Program-made: the position numbers and the translations under genes
Assembly: GCA_965206975.1 (NCBI GenBank)
Contig: OZ242253.1
Span: forward strand, 1,302,001 to 1,366,000
DNA: 64,000 nt
Origin: JAAXGI01 sp965206975
Lineage (GTDB): Bacteria > Gemmatimonadota > Gemmatimonadetes > Longimicrobiales > Gaopeijiaceae
Direction of reading: 5' to 3'
The notes under the pieces: model-generated
Seen by the model: the letters and a program-made list of their open reading frames with translations, nothing else
The model's database searches: none
What the model was told of the DNA's origin: nothing
Shown: piece after piece, positions 1-10,086 of the stretch
How the letters are laid out: each line of letters opens with the position of its first letter
How positions within the stretch are numbered: the stretch's first letter is position 1

Positions 1-134
1 CGATCGGCGAGCCTCTTGGAGTTCTCCCGAATCCGCGCCTCTAACTGCTCGTCGGTCAGGCCACTGACGTCTATGCCTAGGGCCTGGGCCCGTTTTCTGA
101 GACTTCGGATCACCTTTTTCTTCCCAGCACTCAT
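1..134 (-). CDS. Hypothetical protein, N-terminal part (runs off window)
   Basis: The first 44 codons of a minus-strand gene lie here; the rest is outside the window. Translation starts MSAGKKKVIRSLRKRAQAL and goes on to a short helix-like stretch ending at the window edge. A GGAGG ribosome-binding site sits four bases before the ATG, which supports a real start. The visible part is very basic, then mixed-charge. I recognise no family. Confidence 0.5.
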   Translation of the reverse strand, partial: MSAGKKKVIRSLRKRAQALGIDVSGLTDEQLEARIRENSKRLAD

Positions 135-700
135 CTTGCCTCCGAAGTCCCAGATATCGCTGCAGGGACCGACTCCACCGACAAGGCCTGCAAGGACGCG
201 GCCTCTCGGATGACGAGGAACAGGTGAGGTCAGGTCTCAGCGTCCCGACGGTTCTCGCATCAGCGGCCATGGGAGGCCTGACTTCGGGTTGGGTGGGCCG
301 ACCTCTCGAATCCACGACGGGTCCGAACCCACTACCCCCCCCCCGGGGGGCGACTCGGCGAGGCCCCCAAAGAGAAACGGAACCATCCGTCTCTGCTGCC
401 GATTCGAGCAGGCTCAGCTTGCGCCGTGCTACCCTGTCTGTGGCGGTCTGTCGGTTTCCCTAGGGGTCGAATGTGGTCCAAGGAACGATCCTAGTCCTCC
501 CGCGAGCGGCGTGGCCGACGGTGGCCCTCCCGACTCTAAGCGCTCGCGCGCTGGCGACCGAATCTGTCGGGCGCTCACTGTGTCAAGACCGACCATGCGG
601 CGGTGGCGCACAACGAACCGAAGGCCCAACGCTGGTCGGCGTATTTGAAACCGGCCGGCCGGGATACGGATCTCGATGCGCCGGCGTCCTGCGGACGCGC
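135..700. other. Intergenic, no gene seen
   Basis: 566 bases between the divergent start of the partial gene and the end of the NHL lipoprotein. It holds a C-tract running into a G-tract near 338-350. ORFs in it have shadow-like Arg/Pro-rich composition. No RNA gene or clear terminator was recognised. Confidence 0.4.
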
Positions 701-1912
701 CTACATGCCCATGCCATATTTTGTGAGTCCGCCGGCCACCCATGGTCGGGAGCCCGGTCCCTCCGCGGCGTAAACATTTCCCTCTGCGTCGACTGCCATA
801 CCCTCACCAGCGACGCCCCCGGGCCTGTCGTCGGAGTGGTGTGGCGGAATGAACGCTGTAACCCGGTCCTCGTGAGCGCTGCCGACTCGGATCCCGGTTA
901 TCCAGCCGGGATGGTTGATCTCCCCAGTTTCGGAGTCAATCGCATACAGCATGTCGTCGGCGGTGATGAACAGGTCGCTGATCCTGCTGTACTCGTAGTA
1001 CATGCCGAGCAGTGTCCCATCCTGTTCGAAAATCTGAATCCGGTGGTTGCCGCGGTCCGCCACGAAGAGGCGCCCCTGCGAGTCGAAGGCCATGGCATGG
1101 GGAGTTCGGAACTCGCCGGGACCGTTGCCGATCCGCCCCCACTCCATGATGAACTCGCCGTCCGGGGTGAACTTCATGATTCGCCCGGTTGAGCCCGGCG
1201 GGGCAACGTCCTCGTTTTGGCCACTGTGCCCGTCGGCAACGAAAATGTCTCCGTTGGGCGCTACGATGACGTCGCAGGGCTGGTTGAAGTGCTCGGAGTC
1301 ATTGCCCGGCTGTCCAGCCACGCCCAGTCGCATGAGGACCTCGCCCTCAGGGCTGAACTTGATCACCTGATGACCCTTGGTCCCAGCCTCGTTTGCAGCG
1401 AAGTCCGTCACCCAGACGTTGCCTTCGAAGTCCACGTGCAACCCGTGTGGAACGACGAACTCTCCCGCTCCGAAGCTTGTGAGGAGCTCTCCCGTGCTGA
1501 CATCGAACTTCAGGATGGGGTCCACGACGTTAGTGTCGCAGTTGCCGCCCGGACCGAAACCGGTGCCACCGCAGCGATCGTAAGCCCATATGTGCCCGTC
1601 CGGTCCGACGGCCGCACCCGCACTGGCTCCCCAGATCCGGCCATCGGGGAGGCGTCCCCAATCCTCGATCACCGTCGGGTTGGGGTTGGGGAGATCCCGG
1701 AGCACGGGGTCGGCAACGTCGTCCGCAGCGGTCCCGGTGATGCCGGATGCCGGCGGTACGAACGGTCCCTCTTGGCCGTTGCCCGACATCTCCCCGCCGG
1801 CAGGCATCTCGCCCGCGGGCATGTCATTGTCAGCGGAGCCTCCACATCCCACGCTGAAAGTCAAGATTGCGGCTAGGAGAGTCTTCGTCCCCAGGCGAGT
1901 GTAGGGCGACAT
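701..1912 (-). CDS. NHL-repeat six-bladed beta-propeller lipoprotein
   Basis: 403-residue secreted propeller protein. The start chosen is the internal ATG (MSPYTRLGTK) after an AAGAGG site, because it gives a short signal peptide ending in a lipobox-like SVGC with Cys23; an upstream ATG at 1963 would put 17 extra residues before it. The body repeats blades of the form DSQGRLFVADRGNHRIQIF and PNGDIFVADG, typical of NHL proteins related to the peptidyl-alpha-hydroxyglycine lyase-like propellers. It probably sits in the periplasm or on the outer membrane. A clear paralogue lies at 33657-34745. Both open with a WGRLPDGR/PLPDGREWG-type first blade and share the DRCG segment. Substrate and reaction are unknown; it is near PQQ dehydrogenases, which may be functional company. 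Confidence 0.8.
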   Translation of the reverse strand: MSPYTRLGTKTLLAAILTFSVGCGGSADNDMPAGEMPAGGEMSGNGQEGPFVPPASGITGTAADDVADPVLRDLPNPNPTVIEDWGRLPDGRIWGASAGAAVGPDGHIWAYDRCGGTGFGPGGNCDTNVVDPILKFDVSTGELLTSFGAGEFVVPHGLHVDFEGNVWVTDFAANEAGTKGHQVIKFSPEGEVLMRLGVAGQPGNDSEHFNQPCDVIVAPNGDIFVADGHSGQNEDVAPPGSTGRIMKFTPDGEFIMEWGRIGNGPGEFRTPHAMAFDSQGRLFVADRGNHRIQIFEQDGTLLGMYYEYSRISDLFITADDMLYAIDSETGEINHPGWITGIRVGSAHEDRVTAFIPPHHSDDRPGGVAGEGMAVDAEGNVYAAEGPGSRPWVAGGLTKYGMGM

Positions 1913-2593
1913 GACGACCTCTTGTCGGGAGGAGGGAGAGATGCGGACTCGCGATTCCTCCATGGAGGAGGACCAGCGAGCGGCCGCATCGACGGGTCTT
2001 CCAGAGTCATACTGAAGTGACCCCGAATCTCGGGCAAGTTACGAGGCCCCGGGCGCAGCCGTCTGGTCCGTGGTTCGAGCGCGGATTCGCCCGAGGACCA
2101 TGCTCAACCAACAGCTTGCTCAGCGCCTGCAGGACATCTTCCGCCTGAAGTCTGCAGACCACTACGGTCGCCAGACACTCTCGGCTGTGCTCGCCCAAGA
2201 CCGTGCTTGTATGTGTGGACAATGAGCGAGTGAGTTCGTCACCTTCCCATCTGGGATGTCGGTCCAGGGGTGCCGTTCCGTGCGCGGTGCTGTCTGCTCC
2301 TCCTCTTCGGCGCGCGCGGCAACGACGGCCCCGTCCGAGTTCCTGGCTGCTCTGGATTTCTTTCGATGATCACCATGCGTCCGTCCGGTTCGAGGTACTC
2401 AATCACCGAATTCAGGGAAGCCTGCCGCTTCTCGATCATGCATAGGCAGCTCGCAGAAGTCGGCGCTGCAGGCTACCATGACTTGGTGCACGCATGAGAA
2501 CGGTTCGAACGGACGCGTCGGTCGCTTGAATGGCGCCCGAGGCTGGTTGGCCGTTCCCCTATCGGTTAACGAGTCGATCACAGTGAGGGTGCC
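1913..2593. other. Intergenic with a possible decayed methyltransferase
   Basis: Divergent region between the NHL lipoprotein and the first PQQ dehydrogenase, so it should hold both promoters. On the minus strand at 2239-2439 a short frame contains YLEPDGRMVIIERNPEQPG, which resembles the post-motif segment of class I SAM methyltransferases, but nothing convincing surrounds it. I treat it as a doubtful relic. Confidence 0.25.
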
Positions 2594-4651
2594 ATGCTCG
2601 GATCAATTACCAGCATCTCCAACCCACCGCGATGTCTTCTTTGGGTCGCGGCCGTAGCTCTCTCGATACCGAGCTGGGCCGAAGCGCAGAGCGCCCAGGA
2701 GCGTCGCAACCCGGACGGAGAGTGGCGGTTCCAGAGTGCCGACGCCTGGGGAACGCGCTATTCGTCAGTCAACCAGATCAACGCCTCCAACTTCAATGAC
2801 CTCGTAGAGGCCTGGAACTGGAGTGCGGACAACTTCGGCCCCGAACAGGAGTTACAGTTCAAAGCAACGCCCCAATACATCAACGGCACGCTCTACACGG
2901 TTGCCGGCCACCGGCGAACGGTCGTTGCGATCGATCCGGCCACCGGTGAGACGCTCTGGACCTACCGCGAGCCGAATACGAGGCGGTGGGAGCGATCCAT
3001 GCGTCAGAACTACGGCAAAGGAGTGGCCTTTGCGGAAATCGACGGGCGTGAGGTGATCTACCACACCTCTCCGGCCTTCTTCCTTCATGCGCTGGATGCC
3101 GAGACCGGCCGGCCGTTAGAGGGATTTGGACAGCCCGTACCCGTGGCGGGATTCCCGCAAACCGGCGTGGTCGACATGCTCCCAACACTGCTGGCTGATT
3201 GGGGCCGCTGGCAGGATTGGGATGAACCGTACGATCCAGACTATGGGATCCCGCGGGAGCTCGGATACATCACGACGTCGTCACCCCCAATCGTCGTGGA
3301 CGGGGTCGTCGTTGTGGGGAACTCGGCCGAGCAGGGGTACCTGCAGACAAGGATCGAGAACGTGCCCGGCGACATTCAGGCCTTCGATGCGCGGACGGGT
3401 GAGCACCTTTGGAAGTTTCACGTGATTCCGAGACCTGGCGAGTTCGGGCATGACACCTGGGAAAACGACGCCTGGCAGTGGACGGGAGACGTCTCCTCGT
3501 GGGCACCCATGTCCGCCGACTACGACCGTGGAATCGTCTACATCCCCACGAACCCGGCGACCATCGACTACTACGGCGGTTTCCATCCTGGCGACAACCT
3601 GTTTGGCACGAGCACGATCGCACTCGACGTACACACGGGTGAACGGGTGTGGCACTATCAGACCGTTCATCATGACATCTGGAACTACGACACCACTCAC
3701 GTACCCATTCTTTCCAACCTGGTCGTGGACGGTGAGCCCACACCGGCGCTGATCCAAAACACCAGGACAGGCCAGATCTTCGCGCTCAACCGGGAGACTG
3801 GGGAGCCGATCTGGCCCATCGAAGAGTTGCCGGTGCCTCAGTCCATCGTGCCCGGGGAGCAGATGTCTCCGACGCAGCCTCATCCGACCCGGCCGGAGCC
3901 GCTCGAGCCTCAGGGTCTGTCGGAGGATCGTGTGATCGATTGGACGCCCGATCTTCGCGAACGTGCCTTCGAGATCATGAGCGACTACGAGATCGGCGGC
4001 TCGTACATGCCGTGGGTACACGCGGGTCACTCCGCTGACTACCGGACCACCATTCGTTGTCACGGTGGCGTCAACATCACTCACCCGGCGGCGATGGATC
4101 CGACGACTGGGATCATGTACGCGCCGTCCGCGCCGAGCTGCGGGGGTGGGCTGATCCTGCCCGGGATCGAGGTTGACGATCCGGATGACCCGTTCACAAC
4201 AGGTGAGACAATCTCCCAATTTGTAGCCGGTGGGCTAGGCGGAGGCATCCAGCTCCCGAGGGTGGAGGGTCTCCCGCTTTTCAAGCCCCCCTACCGTCGA
4301 CTATCCGCTTACGATATGAACACGGGCGAACGGATCTGGTGGGTTCCGATCGGGGAGGTAGATGAGTCGATCAAGAACCATCCAGCCCTCCAGGGCGTGG
4401 ACACGGCCGGGTTCGGTGGAGGAGACAACTCGATACAAATGGTCGCGGGGGATCTCCTCGTGGCAGAGTGGCAGACGGTTGACGGGCCAGCACTTCACGC
4501 GTACGATAAACGCACGGGCGACAAGGTGGGGCAGGTTCCGCTTCCGGGACCCGGCCAGTACGGGATGATGACGTACATGCACGAAGGACAGCAGTACATG
4601 GTAGTCCTGCTCCAGAATCCGGCACGTTTGGTTGCACTGCGTCTGCCCTGA
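2594..4651 (+). CDS. Secreted PQQ-dependent dehydrogenase (quinoprotein beta-propeller)
   Basis: 685 residues with a Sec signal peptide (cleavage near AEAQ, residues 29-32). The mature protein is an eight-bladed PQQ-propeller of the glucose/alcohol dehydrogenase superfamily. Tryptophan-docking motifs recur (AIDPATGETLW about 112, AFDARTGEHLW about 263, ALDVHTGERVW about 343, ALNRETGEPIW, AYDMNTGERIW, AYDKRTGDKV near the C-terminus). The segment HHDIWNYD (359-366) matches the active-site blade of membrane-type glucose dehydrogenases, but the N-terminal membrane domain of that family is absent. GAGGGT precedes the ATG. Expected role: periplasmic oxidation of a sugar or alcohol with quinone or cytochrome c as acceptor; substrate unknown. 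The closest relatives in the window are at 10481-12550 and 38429-40609. Confidence 0.85.
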   Translation: MLGSITSISNPPRCLLWVAAVALSIPSWAEAQSAQERRNPDGEWRFQSADAWGTRYSSVNQINASNFNDLVEAWNWSADNFGPEQELQFKATPQYINGTLYTVAGHRRTVVAIDPATGETLWTYREPNTRRWERSMRQNYGKGVAFAEIDGREVIYHTSPAFFLHALDAETGRPLEGFGQPVPVAGFPQTGVVDMLPTLLADWGRWQDWDEPYDPDYGIPRELGYITTSSPPIVVDGVVVVGNSAEQGYLQTRIENVPGDIQAFDARTGEHLWKFHVIPRPGEFGHDTWENDAWQWTGDVSSWAPMSADYDRGIVYIPTNPATIDYYGGFHPGDNLFGTSTIALDVHTGERVWHYQTVHHDIWNYDTTHVPILSNLVVDGEPTPALIQNTRTGQIFALNRETGEPIWPIEELPVPQSIVPGEQMSPTQPHPTRPEPLEPQGLSEDRVIDWTPDLRERAFEIMSDYEIGGSYMPWVHAGHSADYRTTIRCHGGVNITHPAAMDPTTGIMYAPSAPSCGGGLILPGIEVDDPDDPFTTGETISQFVAGGLGGGIQLPRVEGLPLFKPPYRRLSAYDMNTGERIWWVPIGEVDESIKNHPALQGVDTAGFGGGDNSIQMVAGDLLVAEWQTVDGPALHAYDKRTGDKVGQVPLPGPGQYGMMTYMHEGQQYMVVLLQNPARLVALRLP

Positions 4652-5260
4652 TTCGCCGAACGCGACCGGGCCGAGCCCCATAGTTTCGGCCGAGCGAACG
4701 AACAGAGCCCTCCGGCGTGGATCGACGACGGGGGGCTCGTTTGCGTGAAGTTGCCCGCTTTCGCGCGGACTTCAAATGCTTGCCGCCATCGGCGGCGGCA
4801 TCTCTCATGTCCGCGAAGTGCAGCCCACTGTGCAGCTTCAGCTGGTGGCTGCAAGAGTCATGGCTGATTCCGGCATACAGCTCGGTGTGACGATGGCCGC
4901 CATCATCGGGCAAACGGTTGTCGTGTCTGACTAGCCGGACTCCGGTGGTGTCTTGGCTGGCAAGCTGGGCATGTCGACCCACGAGCTGCATCTCTCGTAT
5001 ACCCCAGCACCGTCGTGCATTGGGCAGCAGTACGAGCTGATCGTCCCCCCCTCCCATCGCGACCGCGGCCGCCGTCTGCTTGGCGGCTAGGACAGCCTTG
5101 AATTATTCGGAGTGATGATGATTCGCATGTAGGTCTCCAGGCCTGAGCTGGAGTTTCATGTATGTGTGGTCGGGGCTGGGTTTGCGCGTGCGCGGCCCGT
5201 CGGGCAAGTTGACCGAAGATCACCTCCGACATCCTCTCACCGCTCCCCGGACCAACCCGC
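4652..5260. other. Intergenic, no gene seen
   Basis: 609 bases between two co-oriented quinoproteins. Apart from the hairpin at 4705-4743 I see no gene or known RNA. The second quinoprotein probably has its own promoter here. Confidence 0.35.
4705..4743 (+). terminator. Possible rho-independent terminator
   Basis: GAGCCCTCC pairs with GGGGGGCTC (one mismatch) around a 16-base loop and is followed by CGTTTG. It lies 53 bases after the PQQ dehydrogenase stop. The T-run is short. Confidence 0.35.
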
Positions 5261-7531
5261 ATGTACCAATCGATATCGTGGAATCGGGTTCTTCGTTCCC
5301 TTCCCAGGCAAACGCCCGGGATTGGCATGCTCGGCGCCGTTACCGTTTCGTGTGTGGTGGTGGCCGTGGCGCCTTGTCGGGCCTCGGCTCAACAGGGCTC
5401 CGGGATCGGCACGGCCAGCTACACGGCCCCTCAAGCGCAGATGGGCGCGGACATTTACGCGAGGGCCTGCGCCGCCTGCCATCTGCCGAGTCTCGAAGGG
5501 TCTTTTGAAGCGCCACCGCTGACCGGCTCTAACTTCCGCCTGCGATGGACCAATTTGCCGGTGACGGAATTGCTTCGGGTCACGCAGGAGCGGATGCCGA
5601 CCCAGGCTCCCGGTTCCCTCGCCGACGACGAGTACGCCGCGGTCATCGCGTATTTGCTCCGCGAAAGCGATCAACCCGCTGGCGACACCCAGCTCGGCTC
5701 GGCCTCCCCGGGCACCGTGTTCGTGGGCCAGGGGAGCTCGCAGGCCGCAGCCGCACCCGAGCCCGCCCGCTTTCCGGAGCCGGGCACCCTAGGTAATTCT
5801 CCGAGCCCCTTCTCGCATCGGATCGGAGCCAGGAGAACGGTCGGCGAGGTCACCGAAACTCCGACCGCCGTCACTCGCACCCTTCGGCCAGCCGAGGGAT
5901 TTGTCCCGGTCTCGACTGCAGATCTCGTCAACCCTCCAGAGGAGGATTGGCTTCACTGGCGTGGCAACCCCTTCTCATGGGGCTACAGCGCGCTGGATCA
6001 GATCACCACTGATAACGTCGACGAACTCCAACTCGAGTGGGTGTGGGGGATGTATCCGGGGACGAATCAGCACGCGCCGCTCGTTCGAAACGGGATCATG
6101 TTTCTGAGCAACCCGGTCAACATCATCCAGGCGCTGGATGCCCGGGACGGGACACTTCTCTGGGAATACCGTCGCGTCTTCCCGAGCGGCAGGAGCAACG
6201 ACGGTCGACAGGGAACCGGATCTCAGCTCCGCACCCTGGCCATCTGGGAAGATCTCCTCTTCGTGGCCACACGGGATGCCTACATCGTGGCGCTCGATGC
6301 CCGCACCGGCACGGTTCGATGGGAGACGAGGCTGGCGGATTCCGAACTGGGCTTCACGAATGCGAGCGGACCCGTCGTGGCGGACGGGATCGTGGTCAAC
6401 GGGATAAACGGCTGCGAGCGCTACACGGAAGAGCCGTGTTTCATCACGGGGCACGATGCGCGGACGGGCGCAGAGCTGTGGCGCACCCATACGATCGCTC
6501 GCCCTGGCGAGCCGGGTGGTGATACCTGGGGTGATCTCCCTCTCGAGTTTCGGGGCGGAGGGGATGTGTGGAACGGGGGAAGCTGGGACCCGGATCTGGG
6601 TCTGGTCTTCTTCGGGACCGCACAGGCAAAGCCGTGGGTGTACGCCAGTCGGGGAACCGCCGAAGCCGACTCCACACTGTACACGAACTCCACGCTCGCG
6701 CTCGACCCCACGACGGGCGACATCGTGTGGTACCGCCAGCACGCGCCCGGCGAGACACTGGACCTCGACACGGGCTTCGAGCAGGTCCTACTCGATCTGG
6801 CGGACCGCCCACTTCTCATGACGGCCGGAAAGGACGGGCTCCTGTGGAAGCTCGACCGCCGGGATGGGAGCTACATCGGAGTGCGTGAGACTGTCTTCCA
6901 GAACGTTTGGAACATCGACACGGAGACTGGATCGCTCCAGTACCGTAACGACATCCCGACAGCGCAGGTGGGGGATTGGATGTCCGTGTGTCCATCCACC
7001 TCGGGGGGCAAGAACTGGCCGGCGATGAGCTATCATCCCGATACGCGCCTCATGATCATGCCGCTGAGTCAAAGCTGCATGGAGATCGCCGGGCGACAGG
7101 TGGTGCTGGAGCTTGGATCGGGTGGAACGGCTGCGGATCGTGCCTTCTTCTCGTCGCCGGGCAAGGAAGGGCTACTCGGCAAGCTTGCCGCCTACGACGT
7201 TAACGACCTGGACGAGGAGTGGAGCGTCGAGCAGCCCGCTGCCTTCCTCACCGGAGCGCTGTCCACAGCGGGAGGGGTAGTGTTTGTCGGGGATTACGAC
7301 CGGTGGATTCATGCCTACGACGTGAGAAACGGGGACGAGTTGTGGAGGGCACGCCTCGGAACGGCTGTCATGGGGTTCCCGCTCACGTACGAGATCGACG
7401 GGGTGCAGTACTTGGCGGTGGGATCGACCCGCGGTGGCGGTAGCCCATCGAATGTCCCGGACGTGCTCACGCCGGAGCTTTCAGCCCCGGACGGCGCGAA
7501 CGCCGTTTACGTCTTCCGCGTCGAGCAGTAG
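5261..7531 (+). CDS. Quinohemoprotein dehydrogenase: N-terminal cytochrome c plus PQQ propeller
   Basis: 756 residues. A signal peptide (cleavage near ASAQ, 41-44) is followed by a c-type cytochrome domain with heme motif CAACH at 70-74 and a likely axial Met112 (ERMPTQ). A Pro/Thr-rich linker (about 160-225) leads to a PQQ-type propeller from about 230 to the end. Propeller motifs include ALDARDGTLLWEY, ALDARTGTVRW, HDARTGAELW, ALDPTTGDIVW and AYDVRNGDELW, and a TLDLDT segment resembles the Asp-rich catalytic region of type II/III quinoprotein alcohol dehydrogenases. The heme is at the N-terminus, whereas classical quinohemoprotein alcohol dehydrogenases carry it at the C-terminus. I infer periplasmic alcohol or sugar oxidation with in-chain electron transfer to the heme. 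The protein is not a close copy of the three heme-less paralogues. Confidence 0.85.
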   Translation: MYQSISWNRVLRSLPRQTPGIGMLGAVTVSCVVVAVAPCRASAQQGSGIGTASYTAPQAQMGADIYARACAACHLPSLEGSFEAPPLTGSNFRLRWTNLPVTELLRVTQERMPTQAPGSLADDEYAAVIAYLLRESDQPAGDTQLGSASPGTVFVGQGSSQAAAAPEPARFPEPGTLGNSPSPFSHRIGARRTVGEVTETPTAVTRTLRPAEGFVPVSTADLVNPPEEDWLHWRGNPFSWGYSALDQITTDNVDELQLEWVWGMYPGTNQHAPLVRNGIMFLSNPVNIIQALDARDGTLLWEYRRVFPSGRSNDGRQGTGSQLRTLAIWEDLLFVATRDAYIVALDARTGTVRWETRLADSELGFTNASGPVVADGIVVNGINGCERYTEEPCFITGHDARTGAELWRTHTIARPGEPGGDTWGDLPLEFRGGGDVWNGGSWDPDLGLVFFGTAQAKPWVYASRGTAEADSTLYTNSTLALDPTTGDIVWYRQHAPGETLDLDTGFEQVLLDLADRPLLMTAGKDGLLWKLDRRDGSYIGVRETVFQNVWNIDTETGSLQYRNDIPTAQVGDWMSVCPSTSGGKNWPAMSYHPDTRLMIMPLSQSCMEIAGRQVVLELGSGGTAADRAFFSSPGKEGLLGKLAAYDVNDLDEEWSVEQPAAFLTGALSTAGGVVFVGDYDRWIHAYDVRNGDELWRARLGTAVMGFPLTYEIDGVQYLAVGSTRGGGSPSNVPDVLTPELSAPDGANAVYVFRVEQ

Positions 7532-7632
7532 AACCAGCCCGCAGGACGCCTTGACGGCACTTGCCTTACGGCTTCCCTCCGCGCGCCCGGCGGATGTGGC
7601 GGCGGCTCTTCCATTCGTTGAAGGACGTCGCG

Positions 7633-8931
7633 TTATAGCCAGGCGAACTTCAACGCGAAGAGCGACGCCACCACGATCAGCGTCGGCGAGCACTCGCGCC
7701 AGCGCCCCGCCATCATCTTGATCAGGATGTAGGTGAGGAAGCCGATGCCGATGCCGTCGGCGATCGAGAATGTCAACGGGATCGCGATGACGGTCATGAT
7801 CGCTGGAGCGGACTCGGTGATGTCGCTCCACTTCACGTCCACTAATGGCCGCACCATCAGGCACGCGACGTATAGGATGGCTGATGCCGTCGCGTGAGGG
7901 GGTATGGACCCGGCTAGCGGTGCGAGGAACAGGCAGGCAAGGAACAGCCCGGCCACCACGACCGCAGTCAGACCCGTACGCCCACCTGCGCTAGTGCCGG
8001 TTGCGCTCTCGACGTAGCTCGTGACCGGAGACGTGCCGAGGAGCGCGCCACCGATGGTGCCCGCCGAATCGGCGATCAGCGCGCGCTGCATGCCCGGGAG
8101 ACGTCCGTCCTCGTCGAGAAGCTCTGCTTGGTGCGCGACACCGATGAGCGTGCCGGTTGTATCGAACAGGTCGACCATGAGGAAGGTCAGGATGACCGCG
8201 ACCATGCTCATCTGCAGTGCGCTAGAGATGTCGAGGGCGAGCAGCGTTGGCGTCGGATCGGGGGGCAGCGACGCGATGCCCTGCCATTCAGATACGCCCA
8301 TGGCAAGGCCGACCGCAGAGACACTCAACATCCCGATGATCGCGGCGCCGGGCACGCGGCGCGCAGAGAGCGCCACGATTACGCAGAAGCCGAGCAGGGA
8401 CAACGCGGGCCTCGGCGTCATCAGCTCCCCTGCAGTGAACATCGTGGCCTCGCTGGCCTGAATGATGTTGGCGTTCTGCAGCGCGATGACCCCCAGAAAG
8501 AGGCCAATCCCAGCCACAATAGCCAGCTTCAGCCCTTGGGGGATTGCCTCGATAATCCAACGTCGCACTGGTAGAATGCTGAGAATCAGGAACAAAACGC
8601 CAGAGACGAAGACCGCACCGAGCGCGACTTCCCACGTGTGGCCAAGGCCGAGTACGACGCCGTACGCGAAGAAGGCGTTGAGCCCCATGCCCGGCGCCAC
8701 TGCGATCGGATAGTTAGCGTACAGCCCCATCACCAGAGTGCTAAAGGCGGTGGCTACGCAGGTGGCAACGAATACTGCGTCGAATGGCATGCCGGCGTCG
8801 GCGAGGATCTGTGGGTTTACGAAGATGATGTACGCCATCGTCAGGAAGGTCGTCACCCCTGCCGTCACCTCTGTCGGCACGTCCGTGCCATGCTGATCCA
8901 GTCTGAAGAAGCGCTCGAGCGGTCCTGTCAT
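7633..8931 (-). CDS. NCS2-family purine permease (AzgA-like)
   Basis: 432-residue inner-membrane transporter with about 12-14 hydrophobic segments. The start MTGPLERFFRLD is preceded by GAAGGGA; 41 upstream in-frame codons lack family similarity. Diagnostic segments are GVTTFLTMAYIIFVNP near the N-terminus, PGMGLNAFFAYGVVLG, DLFDTTGTLIGVA and the TSPVTSYVESATG stretch, all typical of AzgA/PbuG adenine-guanine-hypoxanthine proton symporters. It stands alone, facing away from the carbonic anhydrase. No purine riboswitch was recognised upstream. With the Tsx porin at 25305 it gives a route for nucleoside/base uptake. Confidence 0.9.
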   Translation of the reverse strand: MTGPLERFFRLDQHGTDVPTEVTAGVTTFLTMAYIIFVNPQILADAGMPFDAVFVATCVATAFSTLVMGLYANYPIAVAPGMGLNAFFAYGVVLGLGHTWEVALGAVFVSGVLFLILSILPVRRWIIEAIPQGLKLAIVAGIGLFLGVIALQNANIIQASEATMFTAGELMTPRPALSLLGFCVIVALSARRVPGAAIIGMLSVSAVGLAMGVSEWQGIASLPPDPTPTLLALDISSALQMSMVAVILTFLMVDLFDTTGTLIGVAHQAELLDEDGRLPGMQRALIADSAGTIGGALLGTSPVTSYVESATGTSAGGRTGLTAVVVAGLFLACLFLAPLAGSIPPHATASAILYVACLMVRPLVDVKWSDITESAPAIMTVIAIPLTFSIADGIGIGFLTYILIKMMAGRWRECSPTLIVVASLFALKFAWL

Positions 8932-9561
8932 GGGTTCCCTTCGCCGATTCGGGTAATCTTGCCGTGCCAAACCGATCCGCCTCTGCTTCATCGTTCCTCG
9001 AGCCTTATTCGTCCCCGCCCCGCCCGGAGGCAGCCCTCTCCTGGAAACTGGCATTGCGGCCTGCGCGCGAGAAGAGCCGGGGGCAATGCCACGCTTCGGT
9101 TGTAGTTGGGACTGTAGCGCCCCGATTTCACTGGACGCTGGGCTGGCAACAGGAATTGGGGTTCAGAGGAGCCTCAGGAATGGCACTGGACGGATTGAGG
9201 CGGGATCTGGATCGACTACCCGATGCGTTGTGCGTCAGGCCCGCATCCGGAGGTTTGCTGAAGTGTGGTGCCTGAGCGCTGCTCGAACCGGGACGGTCCG
9301 TCATCTGCGAGCCTTCGCTGCAAGCAACGCCATAACCCGCGCAGCCCGCAACCCGAGGCGATCCGACCAGCGACGCAGAACTCGCGGTTGCTCGTAGTCT
9401 AGCCTATGATTCTCGCTATTGCTGTCACCTGGGGAACGCGGCTTGATTCGAGCTCGCGACGGCCACGGTGCTGCAGGACCGTGGGTCGTGGCGGTGAGCT
9501 GTTATGGCCAGCCAGGTCTTTCTTCACCTAGGCAACGATTGAGACGTTGGAAGGAGGTCAC
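8932..9561. other. Divergent intergenic region, no gene seen
   Basis: 630 bases between the purine permease and carbonic anhydrase start codons, so both promoters should lie here. ORFs across it look like shadows. No recognised RNA element. Confidence 0.35.
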
Positions 9562-10059
9562 ATGAGTGCGATCGACGAAGCGCTTAGCAATAACGCTGGC
9601 TATGCGGAGACGTTCGGCAAGGGCGACTTGCCCCTGCCTCCAGGGCGCAAGTTGGCCGTCTTGGCCTGCATGGACGCACGCTTGGATCCTCACCGGATCC
9701 TGGGCCTTGAGGAAGGGGACGCACACGTCATACGGAATGCAGGCGGAGTCGTAAGTGACGATGCCATCCGGTCGATCGTGATCTCCCAAAGGTTGCTGGG
9801 CACACGAGAAATCATGCTGATCCACCACACGGACTGCGGCATGCTGACGTTCCGCGACGACGACGTCAAAGATTCCATCGAAGCGGACACGGGCCTGCGT
9901 CCGTCGTTTGCACTAGAGGCGTTCGGAGATCTAGAGCAGGACGTTCGTCAGTCCATATCCCGCATCCAGGCCAACCCCTTCGTCGTCCACAAAGACCAGA
10001 TACGGGGGTTTGTCTATGACTGTGCCACTGGTCGGCTCAAGGAAGTCTCCTCTAGCTGA
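9562..10059 (+). CDS. Beta-carbonic anhydrase
   Basis: 165 residues; interconverts CO2 and bicarbonate in the cytoplasm. The start ATG (MSAIDEALSN) is set by an excellent AAGGAGGT site; an in-frame TTG five codons upstream is unlikely. The zinc-site signature is intact: C36-M-D-A-R (Cys36, Asp38, Arg40) and H89-T-D-C92, with the RNAGG segment at 58-62. Length and motif spacing match the short beta-class enzymes like mycobacterial Rv1284. It is monocistronic, followed by an IS630 remnant. Confidence 0.9.
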   Translation: MSAIDEALSNNAGYAETFGKGDLPLPPGRKLAVLACMDARLDPHRILGLEEGDAHVIRNAGGVVSDDAIRSIVISQRLLGTREIMLIHHTDCGMLTFRDDDVKDSIEADTGLRPSFALEAFGDLEQDVRQSISRIQANPFVVHKDQIRGFVYDCATGRLKEVSSS

Positions 10060-10086
10060 GCAGGTACGCCCCATATGGCGTTGCCG

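Noticed and set aside
8932..9561. Purine riboswitch ahead of the NCS2 permease
   Set aside because: No conserved three-way junction core or loop sequences seen in the leader.
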